A stretch of DNA of 64,000 nucleotides from assembly GCA_024397995.1 (NCBI GenBank), contig CP073746.1, forward strand, positions 1,984,001 through 2,048,000, written 5' to 3'. Of the stretch, positions 1 through 8,702 are shown in pieces (within the stretch, counting starts at the first letter, position 1; each line of letters starts with the position of its first letter). Source of the stretch: a bacterium SCSIO 12827. Its GTDB lineage: Bacteria; Pseudomonadota; Alphaproteobacteria; Rhodospirillales; Casp-alpha2. The position numbers were made by a program, and so were the translations under genes. The notes below the pieces were generated by a model. That model was not told the origin of the DNA. It worked only from the letters and a program-made list of their open reading frames with translations, and ran no database searches.

Positions 1-971
1 TGCCCTTGCGTCTCTTTGAGCTCACGATTGGTCGCTTCCAACGCTTTATTCGCCAGTTCGAGATGCTCTGCAAGTTCCGCTTTTTCCTGGGCAGCTTCGC
101 GGGCCGCGCGTTCGCGCAGTATCTCTAATTCCTTATTCCGGAATTCCGTCATGATGCGTTCATGCTCATCCTGCAGGAATTTTCGCCGGAGAAGGGCTCG
201 TATTCTTGCCTTGATGATGTTGACATCATTTGCTTTGCTAACGAAATCATCCGCCCCTGCCTCCAGGGCACGCATCATTTCATCGTTAGAGTCCTGACCC
301 GTCACCATCAAAAGAGGGAAAGACAGCCCCGCATTTTGACGGAATCCATCAAGTCTTTTGCATAATTCAATCCCGTCGATTCCCGGCATGACCAGATCGA
401 CGATGATGCAATCAAAGAATTCCTTGTTAACTTCGGAAATGGCGTCTTCACCAGACAAGGCGGTTGCAACGCTATAACCCTCTTGTTCTAACGCATCCTG
501 AAGGAATGCCAGGTAAGTCCGGCTATCATCGACCAGCAATATACGCGCCTTCCGGAACCGCTCGCCTGTGCGCCATCCCTGCGCCGTCCATTTTCCACGG
601 TTGCGCAACAACGCGTGAATACGGGCCAGCATCGCATCCGCATCCATCGATTTCGAAATGTGATCATCGGCCCCGCTTTCCAGCCCCTGGAGTTCGATTT
701 CACCTTTCGTATCTTCGGTCATCATCAACAAAGGGGTGGATTCAGTCCCAGGATTCATACGGATATGGCGACAAAATTCATCGCCCTCCATTCCCGGCAA
801 ATGATAATCCACCATGATCAAGTCGGGCTGATACGAGGCGAGGCGATCAAGTCCATTTTCGGCGCTCGCCTCACGTTCGACGGAAAACCCCTCCTGTTCC
901 AGGATTGCCGTAACACGCAGGGCTTGCGTATCCGAGTCCTCGATAAGAAGGATATTGTGTGTTTTATCCAT
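1..971 (-). CDS. Double-receiver signalling protein (CheS3-like), 3' end beyond the window
   Basis: I translated this by hand; it is open to the window edge and about 323 residues are visible. A first receiver domain (residues ~5-125) has phospho-acceptor Asp55 in MVDYHLPG. A second follows (~143-260), with a VDLVMPG acceptor motif and a conserved Lys near its end. The visible part closes with a charged coiled coil containing LEATNRELKET. Such a linker often precedes a histidine-kinase core, so the missing part is probably a kinase; a GGDEF output as in PleD is the alternative. The start overlaps the cheB stop by one base (TAATG), so the two are translationally coupled. In the Che3 pathway of Rhodospirillum centenum, a double-receiver kinase called CheS3 follows CheB3 and receives phosphate from CheA3. 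The position and domain order here fit that role; the function is inferred. Confidence 0.8.
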   Translation of the reverse strand, partial: MDKTHNILLIEDSDTQALRVTAILEQEGFSVEREASAENGLDRLASYQPDLIMVDYHLPGMEGDEFCRHIRMNPGTESTPLLMMTEDTKGEIELQGLESGADDHISKSMDADAMLARIHALLRNRGKWTAQGWRTGERFRKARILLVDDSRTYLAFLQDALEQEGYSVATALSGEDAISEVNKEFFDCIIVDLVMPGIDGIELCKRLDGFRQNAGLSFPLLMVTGQDSNDEMMRALEAGADDFVSKANDVNIIKARIRALLRRKFLQDEHERIMTEFRNKELEILRERAAREAAQEKAELAEHLELANKALEATNRELKETQG

Positions 972-2050
972 TATCGGATCATCCCCATCGTCGCGGTCAG
1001 TTCTTTTAACCGCGGTCCAATTTTTGGCAGTGGCAGTTGCTCGCAAACTGCACCTAAACTGGCGGCCACTTTAGGCATGCCGTAAACCACGGCCGTCGAT
1101 TCATGCTCTGCGATCGTGAAGCCTCCAGCGTGTCGGATCGCGGCCAACCCTTCGGCCCCATCGTCTCCCATGCCAGTCAAAAGAACCCCAATGCCATTGC
1201 GCCCATGCGACGCCGCCATCGACTTTAAGAGAACGGTCCCTGCGGGCCTTTGACCTGATACCGGGGGCATTTGGTTCACCTTGGCTCTTAATCCATTGAT
1301 CTCGAGATGATGATCCGCGGCAGCTAGATAAATCACACCTGGTGAAAGGGGTTCGCTGTCACTTACAACGCGGGCTTCAAACCCTGTCGTAGCGGATAGC
1401 CACGATGAAAAGCCTCCTAAAAAGCTTGCTGTTATGTGCTGCACCATCGCGATCGGCAAAGGGAAACTGGGCGTAAGGTGTTTCAGTATTTCAACAAGCG
1501 CATTAGGCCCCCCGGTTGACGCGACAAGCCCTAAAACTCGGTACCCCCCCTGGCCAGACAAATGCCGCGTTTGCGGAGGCCGGATAGGCGCAGACGCCGA
1601 ACGTGAAATGATGGGTGAGCGTTGGCGTACCAGCTTTACATCGCTCATTAAAATGAGACTGCGGCACATGCGTTCCGCGATTTTGTCGTAATCCTTATTC
1701 GTAACGCCAACCGGTTTTTCCACCACGGCAAGCGCGCCCGCACGTAACGCGTTCATGGAAATTCCAAGATCCTCATCTTCTACATTGGCGGAGACGACGA
1801 CAATCGGCGTTGGGTGACGCCTCATTATTGTCCGCGTCAGCTCGAAACCGTTCATACCCGGAAGTCGAATATCCACTGAGATCACGTCCGGCTTAACGGA
1901 GGCTATATCGCTCAGGGCCTCTTCACCCGTGCGATATAAACCGACCAATTCCAGCCGAGGATCGCTCCGAATGATGTGTTCAAGAAGAACTTGAACCACC
2001 CTTTCATCTTCCACAATCATCACGCGGATAGGAGCGTTGGGTTCATTCAT
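971..2050 (-). CDS. cheB: CheB: receiver-methylesterase of the chemosensory operon
   Basis: 359 residues, the usual CheB length. The N-terminal receiver has an acidic pocket near residues 14-15 and acceptor Asp60 (SVDIRLPG). The C-terminal methylesterase/deamidase domain carries the Ser-His-Asp triad region: ASTGGPN, VQHI and GMGDDGAEG. It removes methyl groups from chemoreceptor glutamates once phosphorylated by CheA, opposing CheR, and so provides adaptation. The ATG overlaps the cheA stop by four bases and its own stop overlaps the next start. Its likely substrate is the chemoreceptor encoded two genes upstream. There is no truncation or missing catalytic residue. Confidence 0.95.
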   Translation of the reverse strand: MNEPNAPIRVMIVEDERVVQVLLEHIIRSDPRLELVGLYRTGEEALSDIASVKPDVISVDIRLPGMNGFELTRTIMRRHPTPIVVVSANVEDEDLGISMNALRAGALAVVEKPVGVTNKDYDKIAERMCRSLILMSDVKLVRQRSPIISRSASAPIRPPQTRHLSGQGGYRVLGLVASTGGPNALVEILKHLTPSFPLPIAMVQHITASFLGGFSSWLSATTGFEARVVSDSEPLSPGVIYLAAADHHLEINGLRAKVNQMPPVSGQRPAGTVLLKSMAASHGRNGIGVLLTGMGDDGAEGLAAIRHAGGFTIAEHESTAVVYGMPKVAASLGAVCEQLPLPKIGPRLKELTATMGMIR

Positions 2051-4314
2051 AACAATTGCAAAATTGTTTGTAATAAATCCGACTGATCGAAACGCTGTTT
2101 CACGACATAGGCGTCGGCACCTAGGGACAGACCTTTCTTTTTGTCTTCCTCATCATCGCGGGAAGTCACGAGAACGACAGGTATTCCTTTGAGGGCATGG
2201 TCGCGTTTGATTTCATGCAACAATCCAAACCCGTCCAATCTGGGCATCTCAATATCTGAAACGACGAGATCCGCAGGTTCAGATCGCAATTGTTCAAGGG
2301 CGTCCAGGCCATCGACACTCAGTCTGACCTTGTATCCATTCGCTTCTAATATACTCCGCTCCAACGTTCTCGTTGTTATTGAGTCATCCACCACAAGAAT
2401 TGTTGGAACACTTCGGGCCTGATGTTTCGCTTCAACAAACCGTTGTTGGTTTTGATCCGTGTTTCGAAACTTGGCTATTAAGCCGGAGGGATTGAGAAAC
2501 GGAACGACATCCCCGCCTTCAAGCATCACGCTACCGGCGACAAGCGCATTCTCAGGAAGAACATGGGTCAGATCTTCAACGAAAACATCCCGAACGGACA
2601 ATGCGTCGTTGATTGAGACCGCCAATCGAATGCCATCCGCAGACAGCACGGCAACGGTGACTTTACTGCCTGGCTTGAGTGGCGTCGGCGCAGCATCGAT
2701 TAAACTGCCGATATCGGTTGAATAGATGGGCTCGTCATCATTTTCAGGCAAAAAATAGGTGCTGCCTTCAACAAATTGGAATGAGCCCTCCTCACCATGG
2801 TGAAGGCGTTCAATGCAATTGGAGGGAAGGGCAAAAGTTTCTTGCCCGGCAGAAAATATTAGAACCCTTGTCGATGCGACAGAAAGCGGGACTGAAATCA
2901 AGATAACCAATCCGCCTGCATCTGCCGGCATAAGTGAAACCGTGCCCTGTAGGCGCGAAACCGCCCGTCGGACCACTGACATTCCAACGCCCCGGCCGGA
3001 TAGTTCGTCGACTACAGCCGTCGTGGAAAAGCCATCATGAAACAGCACGGGATATGCCCGCTCATAGCTGTCAATGTTCGGTTCATTTTCCCCTATCAGT
3101 CCGGACTTTCGGGCGGATCCGTTGATCGCCTCCAAATCCAATCCTCTGCCGTCATCCTCTATTCTTAGTTCCAGGCGACTTCCGCTCGTTGAGATATCGA
3201 CGCGTATTTTCCCTATGTCCGGCTTGCCCCTAGCCCGTCGTTCATCTGGAGATTCGATCCCGTGGCCCAGGGAATTTCGCAAAATATGAATAAGTGGGTC
3301 CTTTAAATCCTGAAGAACCATTCTATCGGCATGAATCCCACCACCCGTTAAGTAGAACTCGATCAATTTCCCTTCGTCCGCAGCGATATCTCGAACCATC
3401 TTACGCAAGACGCCGAAAACACTCTCCGCAGATACCATTCGAACTTTCTGTACTTCGTCCCGGAGTGATTTCCCCAATTTCAGCGACCGCCAGGAAGCCT
3501 CACGCTGTCGGTAGCCCACAGCGCCGATCTCCGAAATGAGTCTCCGCAAATCCCCCACCATTTGATGAATGGCACGATTTAAATCACCAGATTGTGAAAA
3601 ATTCTGCTCTCGCCCCGCCATCGCCTCAACTTGGTAACCGTCAAAATCATTCTTGAACCGTTCAAGCTGCGACACCATTCGGCGCAGATCATTCCCCACC
3701 CGATGGTGTTCGCCGGACGTCATCAAAATTTCTCCGGCACATTTCAAGAGACGATCCAAGCTTTCCACGTCAATGCGGACTCCCTCACGCAACGACGTTC
3801 CTGGGTTTTTTGGCGACGGCCCTTCTTGTGTCACCCCCAGACCAGGTGGCGAACTTGGCGCCTTATTCCGGTTGAGCGAAGAAGTTTTGATTTGCGCCCC
3901 TTGCGACGGTCGCGTGTCACCTGACACCTTGCTTCTTGCCGTTTCAGATTCAACAATCTGGGCGTCGAGATCAGGCAACGCCCCCCCTTCCACAAAAGCG
4001 GAAAACCAATCCTCTATGCCATCCAAGCCGTTTTGGATAAGACGCCTGTTTGGAAAATCGAGTCGCACGATTCCCTTTTGAATTTCCGAAACAAGCGTTT
4101 CCAACTGATGGGAAAGCGTTTCAATCGGCTTAAGGTCTGTTGCTCTCGCCGCACCTTTTAAACTGTGCAATCGACGGTGTAGTTCGGACAGATCAACCCC
4201 ATCCGGATTGGCATCTTCATCTTCAATATTTGACAGCATATCCCGTATAGCCGCGAGGTGTTCGCGATGCTCAATCGCGAATGCATCCAGCAACTTTTGA
4301 CGGATGTCGCTCAC
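2047..4314 (-). CDS. cheA: CheA hybrid histidine kinase with C-terminal receiver (WspE/CheA3-like)
   Basis: 755 residues. The N-terminal Hpt domain has phospho-acceptor His50 in LHSLKGAA. A low-complexity Ser/Pro linker (~130-175) follows and no clear P2 domain is seen. Next come the P3 dimerisation helices, the P4 ATPase (N-box HILRNSLGHGIE, G-boxes DDGRGLD and GRGVGMSVV), a P5 CheW-like regulatory domain (~480-610), and a C-terminal receiver (~625-755) with VVSDIEMPRLDG. The fused receiver is typical of the alternative-cellular-function class (WspE, CheA3) and may act as an internal phosphate sink or delay. The gene lies between the chemoreceptor and cheB with four-base overlaps on both sides, so receptor, kinase and esterase are co-translated. 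Expected partners are both CheW proteins, CheB and the double-receiver protein. Confidence 0.95.
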   Translation of the reverse strand: MSDIRQKLLDAFAIEHREHLAAIRDMLSNIEDEDANPDGVDLSELHRRLHSLKGAARATDLKPIETLSHQLETLVSEIQKGIVRLDFPNRRLIQNGLDGIEDWFSAFVEGGALPDLDAQIVESETARSKVSGDTRPSQGAQIKTSSLNRNKAPSSPPGLGVTQEGPSPKNPGTSLREGVRIDVESLDRLLKCAGEILMTSGEHHRVGNDLRRMVSQLERFKNDFDGYQVEAMAGREQNFSQSGDLNRAIHQMVGDLRRLISEIGAVGYRQREASWRSLKLGKSLRDEVQKVRMVSAESVFGVLRKMVRDIAADEGKLIEFYLTGGGIHADRMVLQDLKDPLIHILRNSLGHGIESPDERRARGKPDIGKIRVDISTSGSRLELRIEDDGRGLDLEAINGSARKSGLIGENEPNIDSYERAYPVLFHDGFSTTAVVDELSGRGVGMSVVRRAVSRLQGTVSLMPADAGGLVILISVPLSVASTRVLIFSAGQETFALPSNCIERLHHGEEGSFQFVEGSTYFLPENDDEPIYSTDIGSLIDAAPTPLKPGSKVTVAVLSADGIRLAVSINDALSVRDVFVEDLTHVLPENALVAGSVMLEGGDVVPFLNPSGLIAKFRNTDQNQQRFVEAKHQARSVPTILVVDDSITTRTLERSILEANGYKVRLSVDGLDALEQLRSEPADLVVSDIEMPRLDGFGLLHEIKRDHALKGIPVVLVTSRDDEEDKKKGLSLGADAYVVKQRFDQSDLLQTILQLL

Positions 4315-5987
4315 AGGCGATACCTCTCCACAGACTTTTGCAGTTGCGTGCTCATGGCGTTCAGACTCGCCGCGGATTGCTCCAGCCCACTGATCCCAGC
4401 AGCGATTTGTTCACTGGCTTCGCGAATATTCTGGACAGAGGAAGAGACCTGCTCGACCCCTATTTGTTGCTGATTGGTCGCCGCCATGATCTGCTCAAGA
4501 GTCGCGATGCTTTGTTCGACACTCTGAGCCAACTCGGTAATGGTGCCTTCTGTACGAGTAGACAAATCGGCCCCGTACTCTGCGCGCTTCACAGCCTCTT
4601 CTGTTTGCATAACGGCGGAATTGATACCCTGTTGTATTTCGCTCAACAGTCCGTGGACTTGACCTGTGGCCTCTTTCGCCTGATCGGCAAGGTTTTTGAT
4701 CTCATCCGCGACAATGGAGAAACTCGCTCCCGCTTCACCGGCAGACGCAGCTTCAATTGCCGCGTTCAAAGCCAACAAGTTTGAACGCTCCGCGATTTCG
4801 TTCACGCTTGCGATGATCTCCCCAATCGACTGGGTTTTTTCTGTAAGGGTTACGACCGTCCCGGCAACGCGCTCGGCTTGATCACGTACGGATTGAATGG
4901 CGCGGCTAGAATCCGAAACTGCCTGCAAACCAGCTTTACTCGCCGTCGAAGCGGCCTCCGCGCTTTGGGTGATTCCCTTGGCCCTTTCGGTGATTTGTCT
5001 TCCCGACTGGGTGATTTCTTCGAGAGTGCTTGTGATCTGTTGAACAGCAGCACTTTGCTCGCTGGTACTGGCCGCTTGCTGCTGGGCCGAGGCCTGCAGT
5101 TCAGCCGTCGCCGCGTTGAGGTTTTCCGTGGCCGTTTTGGTTTGTCCAGATACTTCGGCAAGGTTCTCGACCATTTCATTCAATGTCGCCCCCAAACTGC
5201 CAACTTCATCAGAGCCGGTGTTGCGCGCGCGTTGCGTCAAATCCCCCTGCCCGACAGCCGCCACGAACTCCATGAACCCACGAAGGGGCCGCGTTATCGA
5301 GCGGTAAATCAGCGTCGCGACGATCAGACCAATGATCAAGACAACGGCAATGGAAACGATGCTCGCCCGCTTCACCTCTTCGTACAATTGAACGATGTCT
5401 GTTTCCGCGCTGGTTGCGAGAGCTCCCGCTAAATCCTCCGTCTTGCGCACGGTTGCACGGAATTCATTCCGTAGCTCCTCCAAAACTTCAAACTCACCCC
5501 GAACGCTTTTTATTTCGTCTTTATCCATCTGGCCAAACTGCGCGATGGTGACCGACGCAATCTCACCTAAGGCTTCCCGATTGTCCTTAGCGTTTACGGC
5601 GATGTTACTCCAAAGCTCTTTACGCTCCGGACTGATCGGCGTTTCTCCTTGTTCGATTGCAAGTGTTTCAAGCTCCTTGAGGCGATGTAACGTTCGTTCG
5701 CGGGCCAAGTGCCATTGCCGCTGCGCGACCGATGTATCGAGATCGCCAGCCTCCGTTTTTCCTAACAGGTACGCAGCCCAGGCCCGTTCAAACTGGATGC
5801 GCATTTCTCTTTGGTTCATGCCGATATGCCGGACGAGTCGTAGCGCATGAAAATCCTTGCTGATCGTATTAGTCGCAAAGTCCCGCATCGTGGCCATGCT
5901 GTCGAATTGATAAACCCCCAACCCCAACGCCATGACCAACACCGAGCCGAACCCAAGAATCAATCGATGGGCAATTGTAAGAGTCAT
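4311..5987 (-). CDS. Methyl-accepting chemotaxis protein
   Basis: 558 residues. A membrane helix at ~8-29 and a second at ~207-229 bound a ~175-residue periplasmic, mostly helical sensing region rich in charged residues. A HAMP linker (~230-285, beginning RSITRPLRGFM) leads into the long cytoplasmic coiled coil. The signalling tip reads SNLLALNAAIEAASAGEAG, slightly divergent from the common [16 protein letters not shown]. It should sit in the inner membrane and pass a periplasmic signal to CheA through CheW. The ligand cannot be inferred. The receptor lies between the second cheW and cheA, whereas in Pseudomonas wsp it is the first gene. It overlaps neighbours by four bases on both sides. 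Confidence 0.93.
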   Translation of the reverse strand: MTLTIAHRLILGFGSVLVMALGLGVYQFDSMATMRDFATNTISKDFHALRLVRHIGMNQREMRIQFERAWAAYLLGKTEAGDLDTSVAQRQWHLARERTLHRLKELETLAIEQGETPISPERKELWSNIAVNAKDNREALGEIASVTIAQFGQMDKDEIKSVRGEFEVLEELRNEFRATVRKTEDLAGALATSAETDIVQLYEEVKRASIVSIAVVLIIGLIVATLIYRSITRPLRGFMEFVAAVGQGDLTQRARNTGSDEVGSLGATLNEMVENLAEVSGQTKTATENLNAATAELQASAQQQAASTSEQSAAVQQITSTLEEITQSGRQITERAKGITQSAEAASTASKAGLQAVSDSSRAIQSVRDQAERVAGTVVTLTEKTQSIGEIIASVNEIAERSNLLALNAAIEAASAGEAGASFSIVADEIKNLADQAKEATGQVHGLLSEIQQGINSAVMQTEEAVKRAEYGADLSTRTEGTITELAQSVEQSIATLEQIMAATNQQQIGVEQVSSSVQNIREASEQIAAGISGLEQSAASLNAMSTQLQKSVERYRL

Positions 5988-6592
5988 GTTCGAAACCTCT
6001 CTGAAAAAACTTGATGAGCACGAAGGCGATCCACATCGAGCGCGAACACCTCACTGGCAAGAACGCCGGCGATTACCTCACTGGATCCGAACGCGTCACC
6101 CGGCCCAGGTTTCATGGCGCTCATATCGAACGTTCCAATTCCTTGAATATCGTCGACACGGAATGCAGCATGTCGCGGCATGTCCCGCATGAACAAGATG
6201 CTGCCGCCGGGATCGGCAACGGGCAGTTCAGCCGCAATGATTTGGGCAAGGTCATACAAGCCCCAAATGATCCCACGTTGAGACAGAACTCCAAGGAGAG
6301 CGGGATTCGAATCTGGAATGCGGGAGGGTTTCTGCCAGGCATCAACCTTCACCAGGGCTTCCAACTCGATGGCATATCGTGTGCCTGATAAAAAGAAGAT
6401 GAGCATCCGCGTGGCGGAGTGCACAGCCTGTTTTGACACGCCGCGCTCGGCCAGTGCCCGGGCACGGGATTTTAGAATCAACGCCGACTGTTGAATGCTT
6501 TTCTCCAACGAGCCATCGATTAACTCTTGTGCCCGCGCCACCCGTTTCTTGGCGGCCTGCCAATCCACCTTCGTCATAGTCTCGTTCGTCAT
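5984..6592 (-). CDS. cheW: CheW-type adaptor (WspD-like, after CheR)
   Basis: 202 residues, longer than a minimal CheW. An extra N-terminal helical stretch (~1-55, including ILKSRARALAERG) precedes the CheW fold (~60-195; IFFLSGTRYAIELEALVKV is the first strand pair). Similar helical extensions occur in the CheW proteins flanking CheR in Wsp-type operons. It should link the chemoreceptor tip to the P5 domain of CheA in the cytoplasm. The start overlaps the cheR stop and the stop overlaps the receptor start, both ATGA-type. It is distinct in sequence from the other CheW of this operon. Confidence 0.9.
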   Translation of the reverse strand: MTNETMTKVDWQAAKKRVARAQELIDGSLEKSIQQSALILKSRARALAERGVSKQAVHSATRMLIFFLSGTRYAIELEALVKVDAWQKPSRIPDSNPALLGVLSQRGIIWGLYDLAQIIAAELPVADPGGSILFMRDMPRHAAFRVDDIQGIGTFDMSAMKPGPGDAFGSSEVIAGVLASEVFALDVDRLRAHQVFSERFRT

Positions 6593-8094
6593 TGCCGGCC
6601 CCTTGAGAGTTGCTGTCTTGCCAAGTTCTCAAGTTCTTCGCTGAGAAGCCCATCGCCTCCACGCACCGCCGTGCCGCGGGCAATCCCGGCAGAAATATCG
6701 ACAGAATTTTCAGTAAACCGATGAGACGATTGAAAATCTCCTTTCAAGGCGTAGAGGCGGCCAAGATGAAAGTGTGCAAGTGCATGGTGTCGATCCAGGT
6801 AGATGGTCCGTTTAAGCTCCTCTAACGCGGCAGTGGCATCACCACGATGTTCATGGACAAGGGCGAGGATGAAATGCCCATCCGGATCAAGCGGATGTTC
6901 AGCAATGTGCTCTTCACAGAACGTAACTGCGTATGACCAATTTCCCGCATCCGCATGCCGACGAGCCTCATCCAGGCGACTCGCCCGATTAATGGCCGAA
7001 GCCGTATTCGAAACCGTTTTCGAAGCGGGTTCGCCTGAATGGTCATCGACCGGCTGGACCCTCAATGGAGCTTGTTCTCTGAGCCACTGGGCGTCGTCAT
7101 CAACCGCAGAGAAGAGAAAAGGCGGCGGGGGCGTGAAAGGAAGGTGTGATTTTTTTGGGGTTCCAGCACCTGCCTTAACAACATTCCTGATGCCGGCGGA
7201 AATGCCCGGGGTCGAGTTTGACCGCACATTGTCGGTTTTTTGATATACCGTTGTTCCCGATACCGAGACAGGTGTCAGGAAGTGCGCGATTTCTAGAAAC
7301 GGCTCGGAATGACCGACGATCAACCACCCGCCATCCACCAGGAGAGAACGCAATTTCGCAAGAACGCGGCGCATGAGATCAACGTCGAAATAGATCAGGA
7401 CATTTCGGCAAAGAATAATGTCAAACTCTCCAGGAGAATCGTCAATCGGCCCTTCGCAAAGCGTTTTCAAGTTTTGCTGACGAAATTCAACGCGCCGCGC
7501 AAACCTCGAGTGCAATTGCCAATTTTTCCCGCGTTTATCAAAGCACGCATCCCTGATCTCGTCAGATAATCCCCGCATCTCCCATTCGGAGAAACGTGCC
7601 TGACGGGCGCGCATCAACCGTCGCTCGCAAATGTCGGACCCTGTAATCTGTACGTTCCATCCTCCCGATGCCGCAGGCCACTCACGCTCAAGCAAGATCG
7701 ATATGGAGTAAGGCTCCGCCCCGGATGCGCAGCCGGCACTCCAGATTCGAAGCGCTTTGTCTCCTACGCGTGCGGCGATACGGTTCGGCAGAATGTGGGT
7801 CCGTAAGGCGTCGAATTGCGCGGGATTTCGAAAAAAATAGGTCTCCCCGATCGCGATCAAATCCAATAGTTGATCAAGCTCTTCGCGCCCAGCCAGACTG
7901 CGGACGAAATCAACGTACTGGTCGATGTTTTGGAATGTGGTTTCAGATATTCGTTTCCGAACGTGTTGTGCCAGGACGGTGTCCTTGTCTTGGTAATATC
8001 CAAGCCCCGTCAATTCGATCAGATACGATTTAAAGTCCTGGAATGCCGGTGCTAGTGAAATCGTTTCAGGGTCGGGCGCATTCACAATCATCAC
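6589..8094 (-). CDS. cheR: CheR methyltransferase with C-terminal TPR domain (WspC/CheR3-like)
   Basis: 501 residues. The N-terminal CheR helical domain and SAM-dependent methyltransferase core (~20-275) contain IGETYFFRNPAQFDAL, the SAM-binding IWSAGCASGAEPYS, and DIILCRNVLIYFD. A Pro/Ser-rich linker follows, then a TPR-like helical domain (~375-470; YAVTFCEEHIAEHPLDPDGHFILALVHEHRG and a second similar repeat). It methylates chemoreceptor glutamates. A TPR tail on CheR is a hallmark of Wsp/Frz-like systems (WspC, FrzF) and may restrict activity to the cognate receptor. It sits between the two CheW genes with four-base overlaps, exactly as in wspB-wspC-wspD. Confidence 0.95.
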   Translation of the reverse strand: MMIVNAPDPETISLAPAFQDFKSYLIELTGLGYYQDKDTVLAQHVRKRISETTFQNIDQYVDFVRSLAGREELDQLLDLIAIGETYFFRNPAQFDALRTHILPNRIAARVGDKALRIWSAGCASGAEPYSISILLEREWPAASGGWNVQITGSDICERRLMRARQARFSEWEMRGLSDEIRDACFDKRGKNWQLHSRFARRVEFRQQNLKTLCEGPIDDSPGEFDIILCRNVLIYFDVDLMRRVLAKLRSLLVDGGWLIVGHSEPFLEIAHFLTPVSVSGTTVYQKTDNVRSNSTPGISAGIRNVVKAGAGTPKKSHLPFTPPPPFLFSAVDDDAQWLREQAPLRVQPVDDHSGEPASKTVSNTASAINRASRLDEARRHADAGNWSYAVTFCEEHIAEHPLDPDGHFILALVHEHRGDATAALEELKRTIYLDRHHALAHFHLGRLYALKGDFQSSHRFTENSVDISAGIARGTAVRGGDGLLSEELENLARQQLSRGRQ

Positions 8095-8579
8095 GCAACC
8101 TCCAGCCCGTTAAGTCTCGTCTGGGCTCTGTCTGCAAAGCTCCTGAGGCGCCGTGCCTCCTCTTCCGTGAGCAAAGCCTCAACATCAAGAAGCTGAGCGA
8201 TCGGGGTTCCGTCATTCAGCAATTCCGCTTTCACCATGCCGTTGAATGTCATGCCGTCAGGCAGTTCGGAAATTGAAATAGAGTTCCCGTCGACGACGGA
8301 AATAGTGCGTTCCACCAATACGGCCAAAGGAACCGGCGTACCCTTCAGCCAGATAATATGAGACCAAATACTTGGTTCGGCCGTCTCAACACCCAACAGT
8401 TCCCCCAAGTCCAGAACCGTGACAGCTTGCCCCCCGATATTGACCACTCCGGTCACCATTGACGCCGTCGTCGGCGGCTTGCTCAGCAAAACGAATGGAA
8501 GAATTTCCCGCACAGCGGCAAGAGACAACGCAAGCACCGGGCCGGCTTGAAATATCAGAAACTTGGCCGAGGCGTTCAT
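8091..8579 (-). CDS. cheW: CheW-type adaptor (WspB-like, first of the che genes)
   Basis: A start at 8579 gives about 162 residues beginning MNASAKFLIF, which matches the first beta strand of CheW. An AAGGA lies 11 bases upstream. The frame stays open to 8684, but the extra residues are Cys- and Arg-rich and not CheW-like. Conserved CheW features follow: VREILPFV, GVVNIGGQAVTVLDLGELLG and PLAVLVERTISVVD. The last ~35 residues form a charged helix. It should be a cytoplasmic scaffold between receptor and CheA. It follows the receiver/GGDEF/EAL gene by about 120 bases, the largest gap in this array, so the che genes may also have their own promoter there. Confidence 0.87.
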   Translation of the reverse strand: MNASAKFLIFQAGPVLALSLAAVREILPFVLLSKPPTTASMVTGVVNIGGQAVTVLDLGELLGVETAEPSIWSHIIWLKGTPVPLAVLVERTISVVDGNSISISELPDGMTFNGMVKAELLNDGTPIAQLLDVEALLTEEEARRLRSFADRAQTRLNGLEVA

Positions 8580-8702
8580 CGGATTGCTATTCCTCGCAAG
8601 GCTATAGCAGATTGATTTCAAACACAGAGGAGGCCTTAGTCCGCATCGGACAATCTGAGAAAGGTTCCCCTGCCCACATCCCACAATTCCCTCTTTTCGA
8701 GC

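Noticed and set aside
971-8579. Flagellar chemotaxis operon
   Set aside because: The TPR-tailed CheR, CheA with fused receiver, double CheW, absence of CheY/CheD/flagellar genes and linked EAL genes point to the alternative-function class instead.
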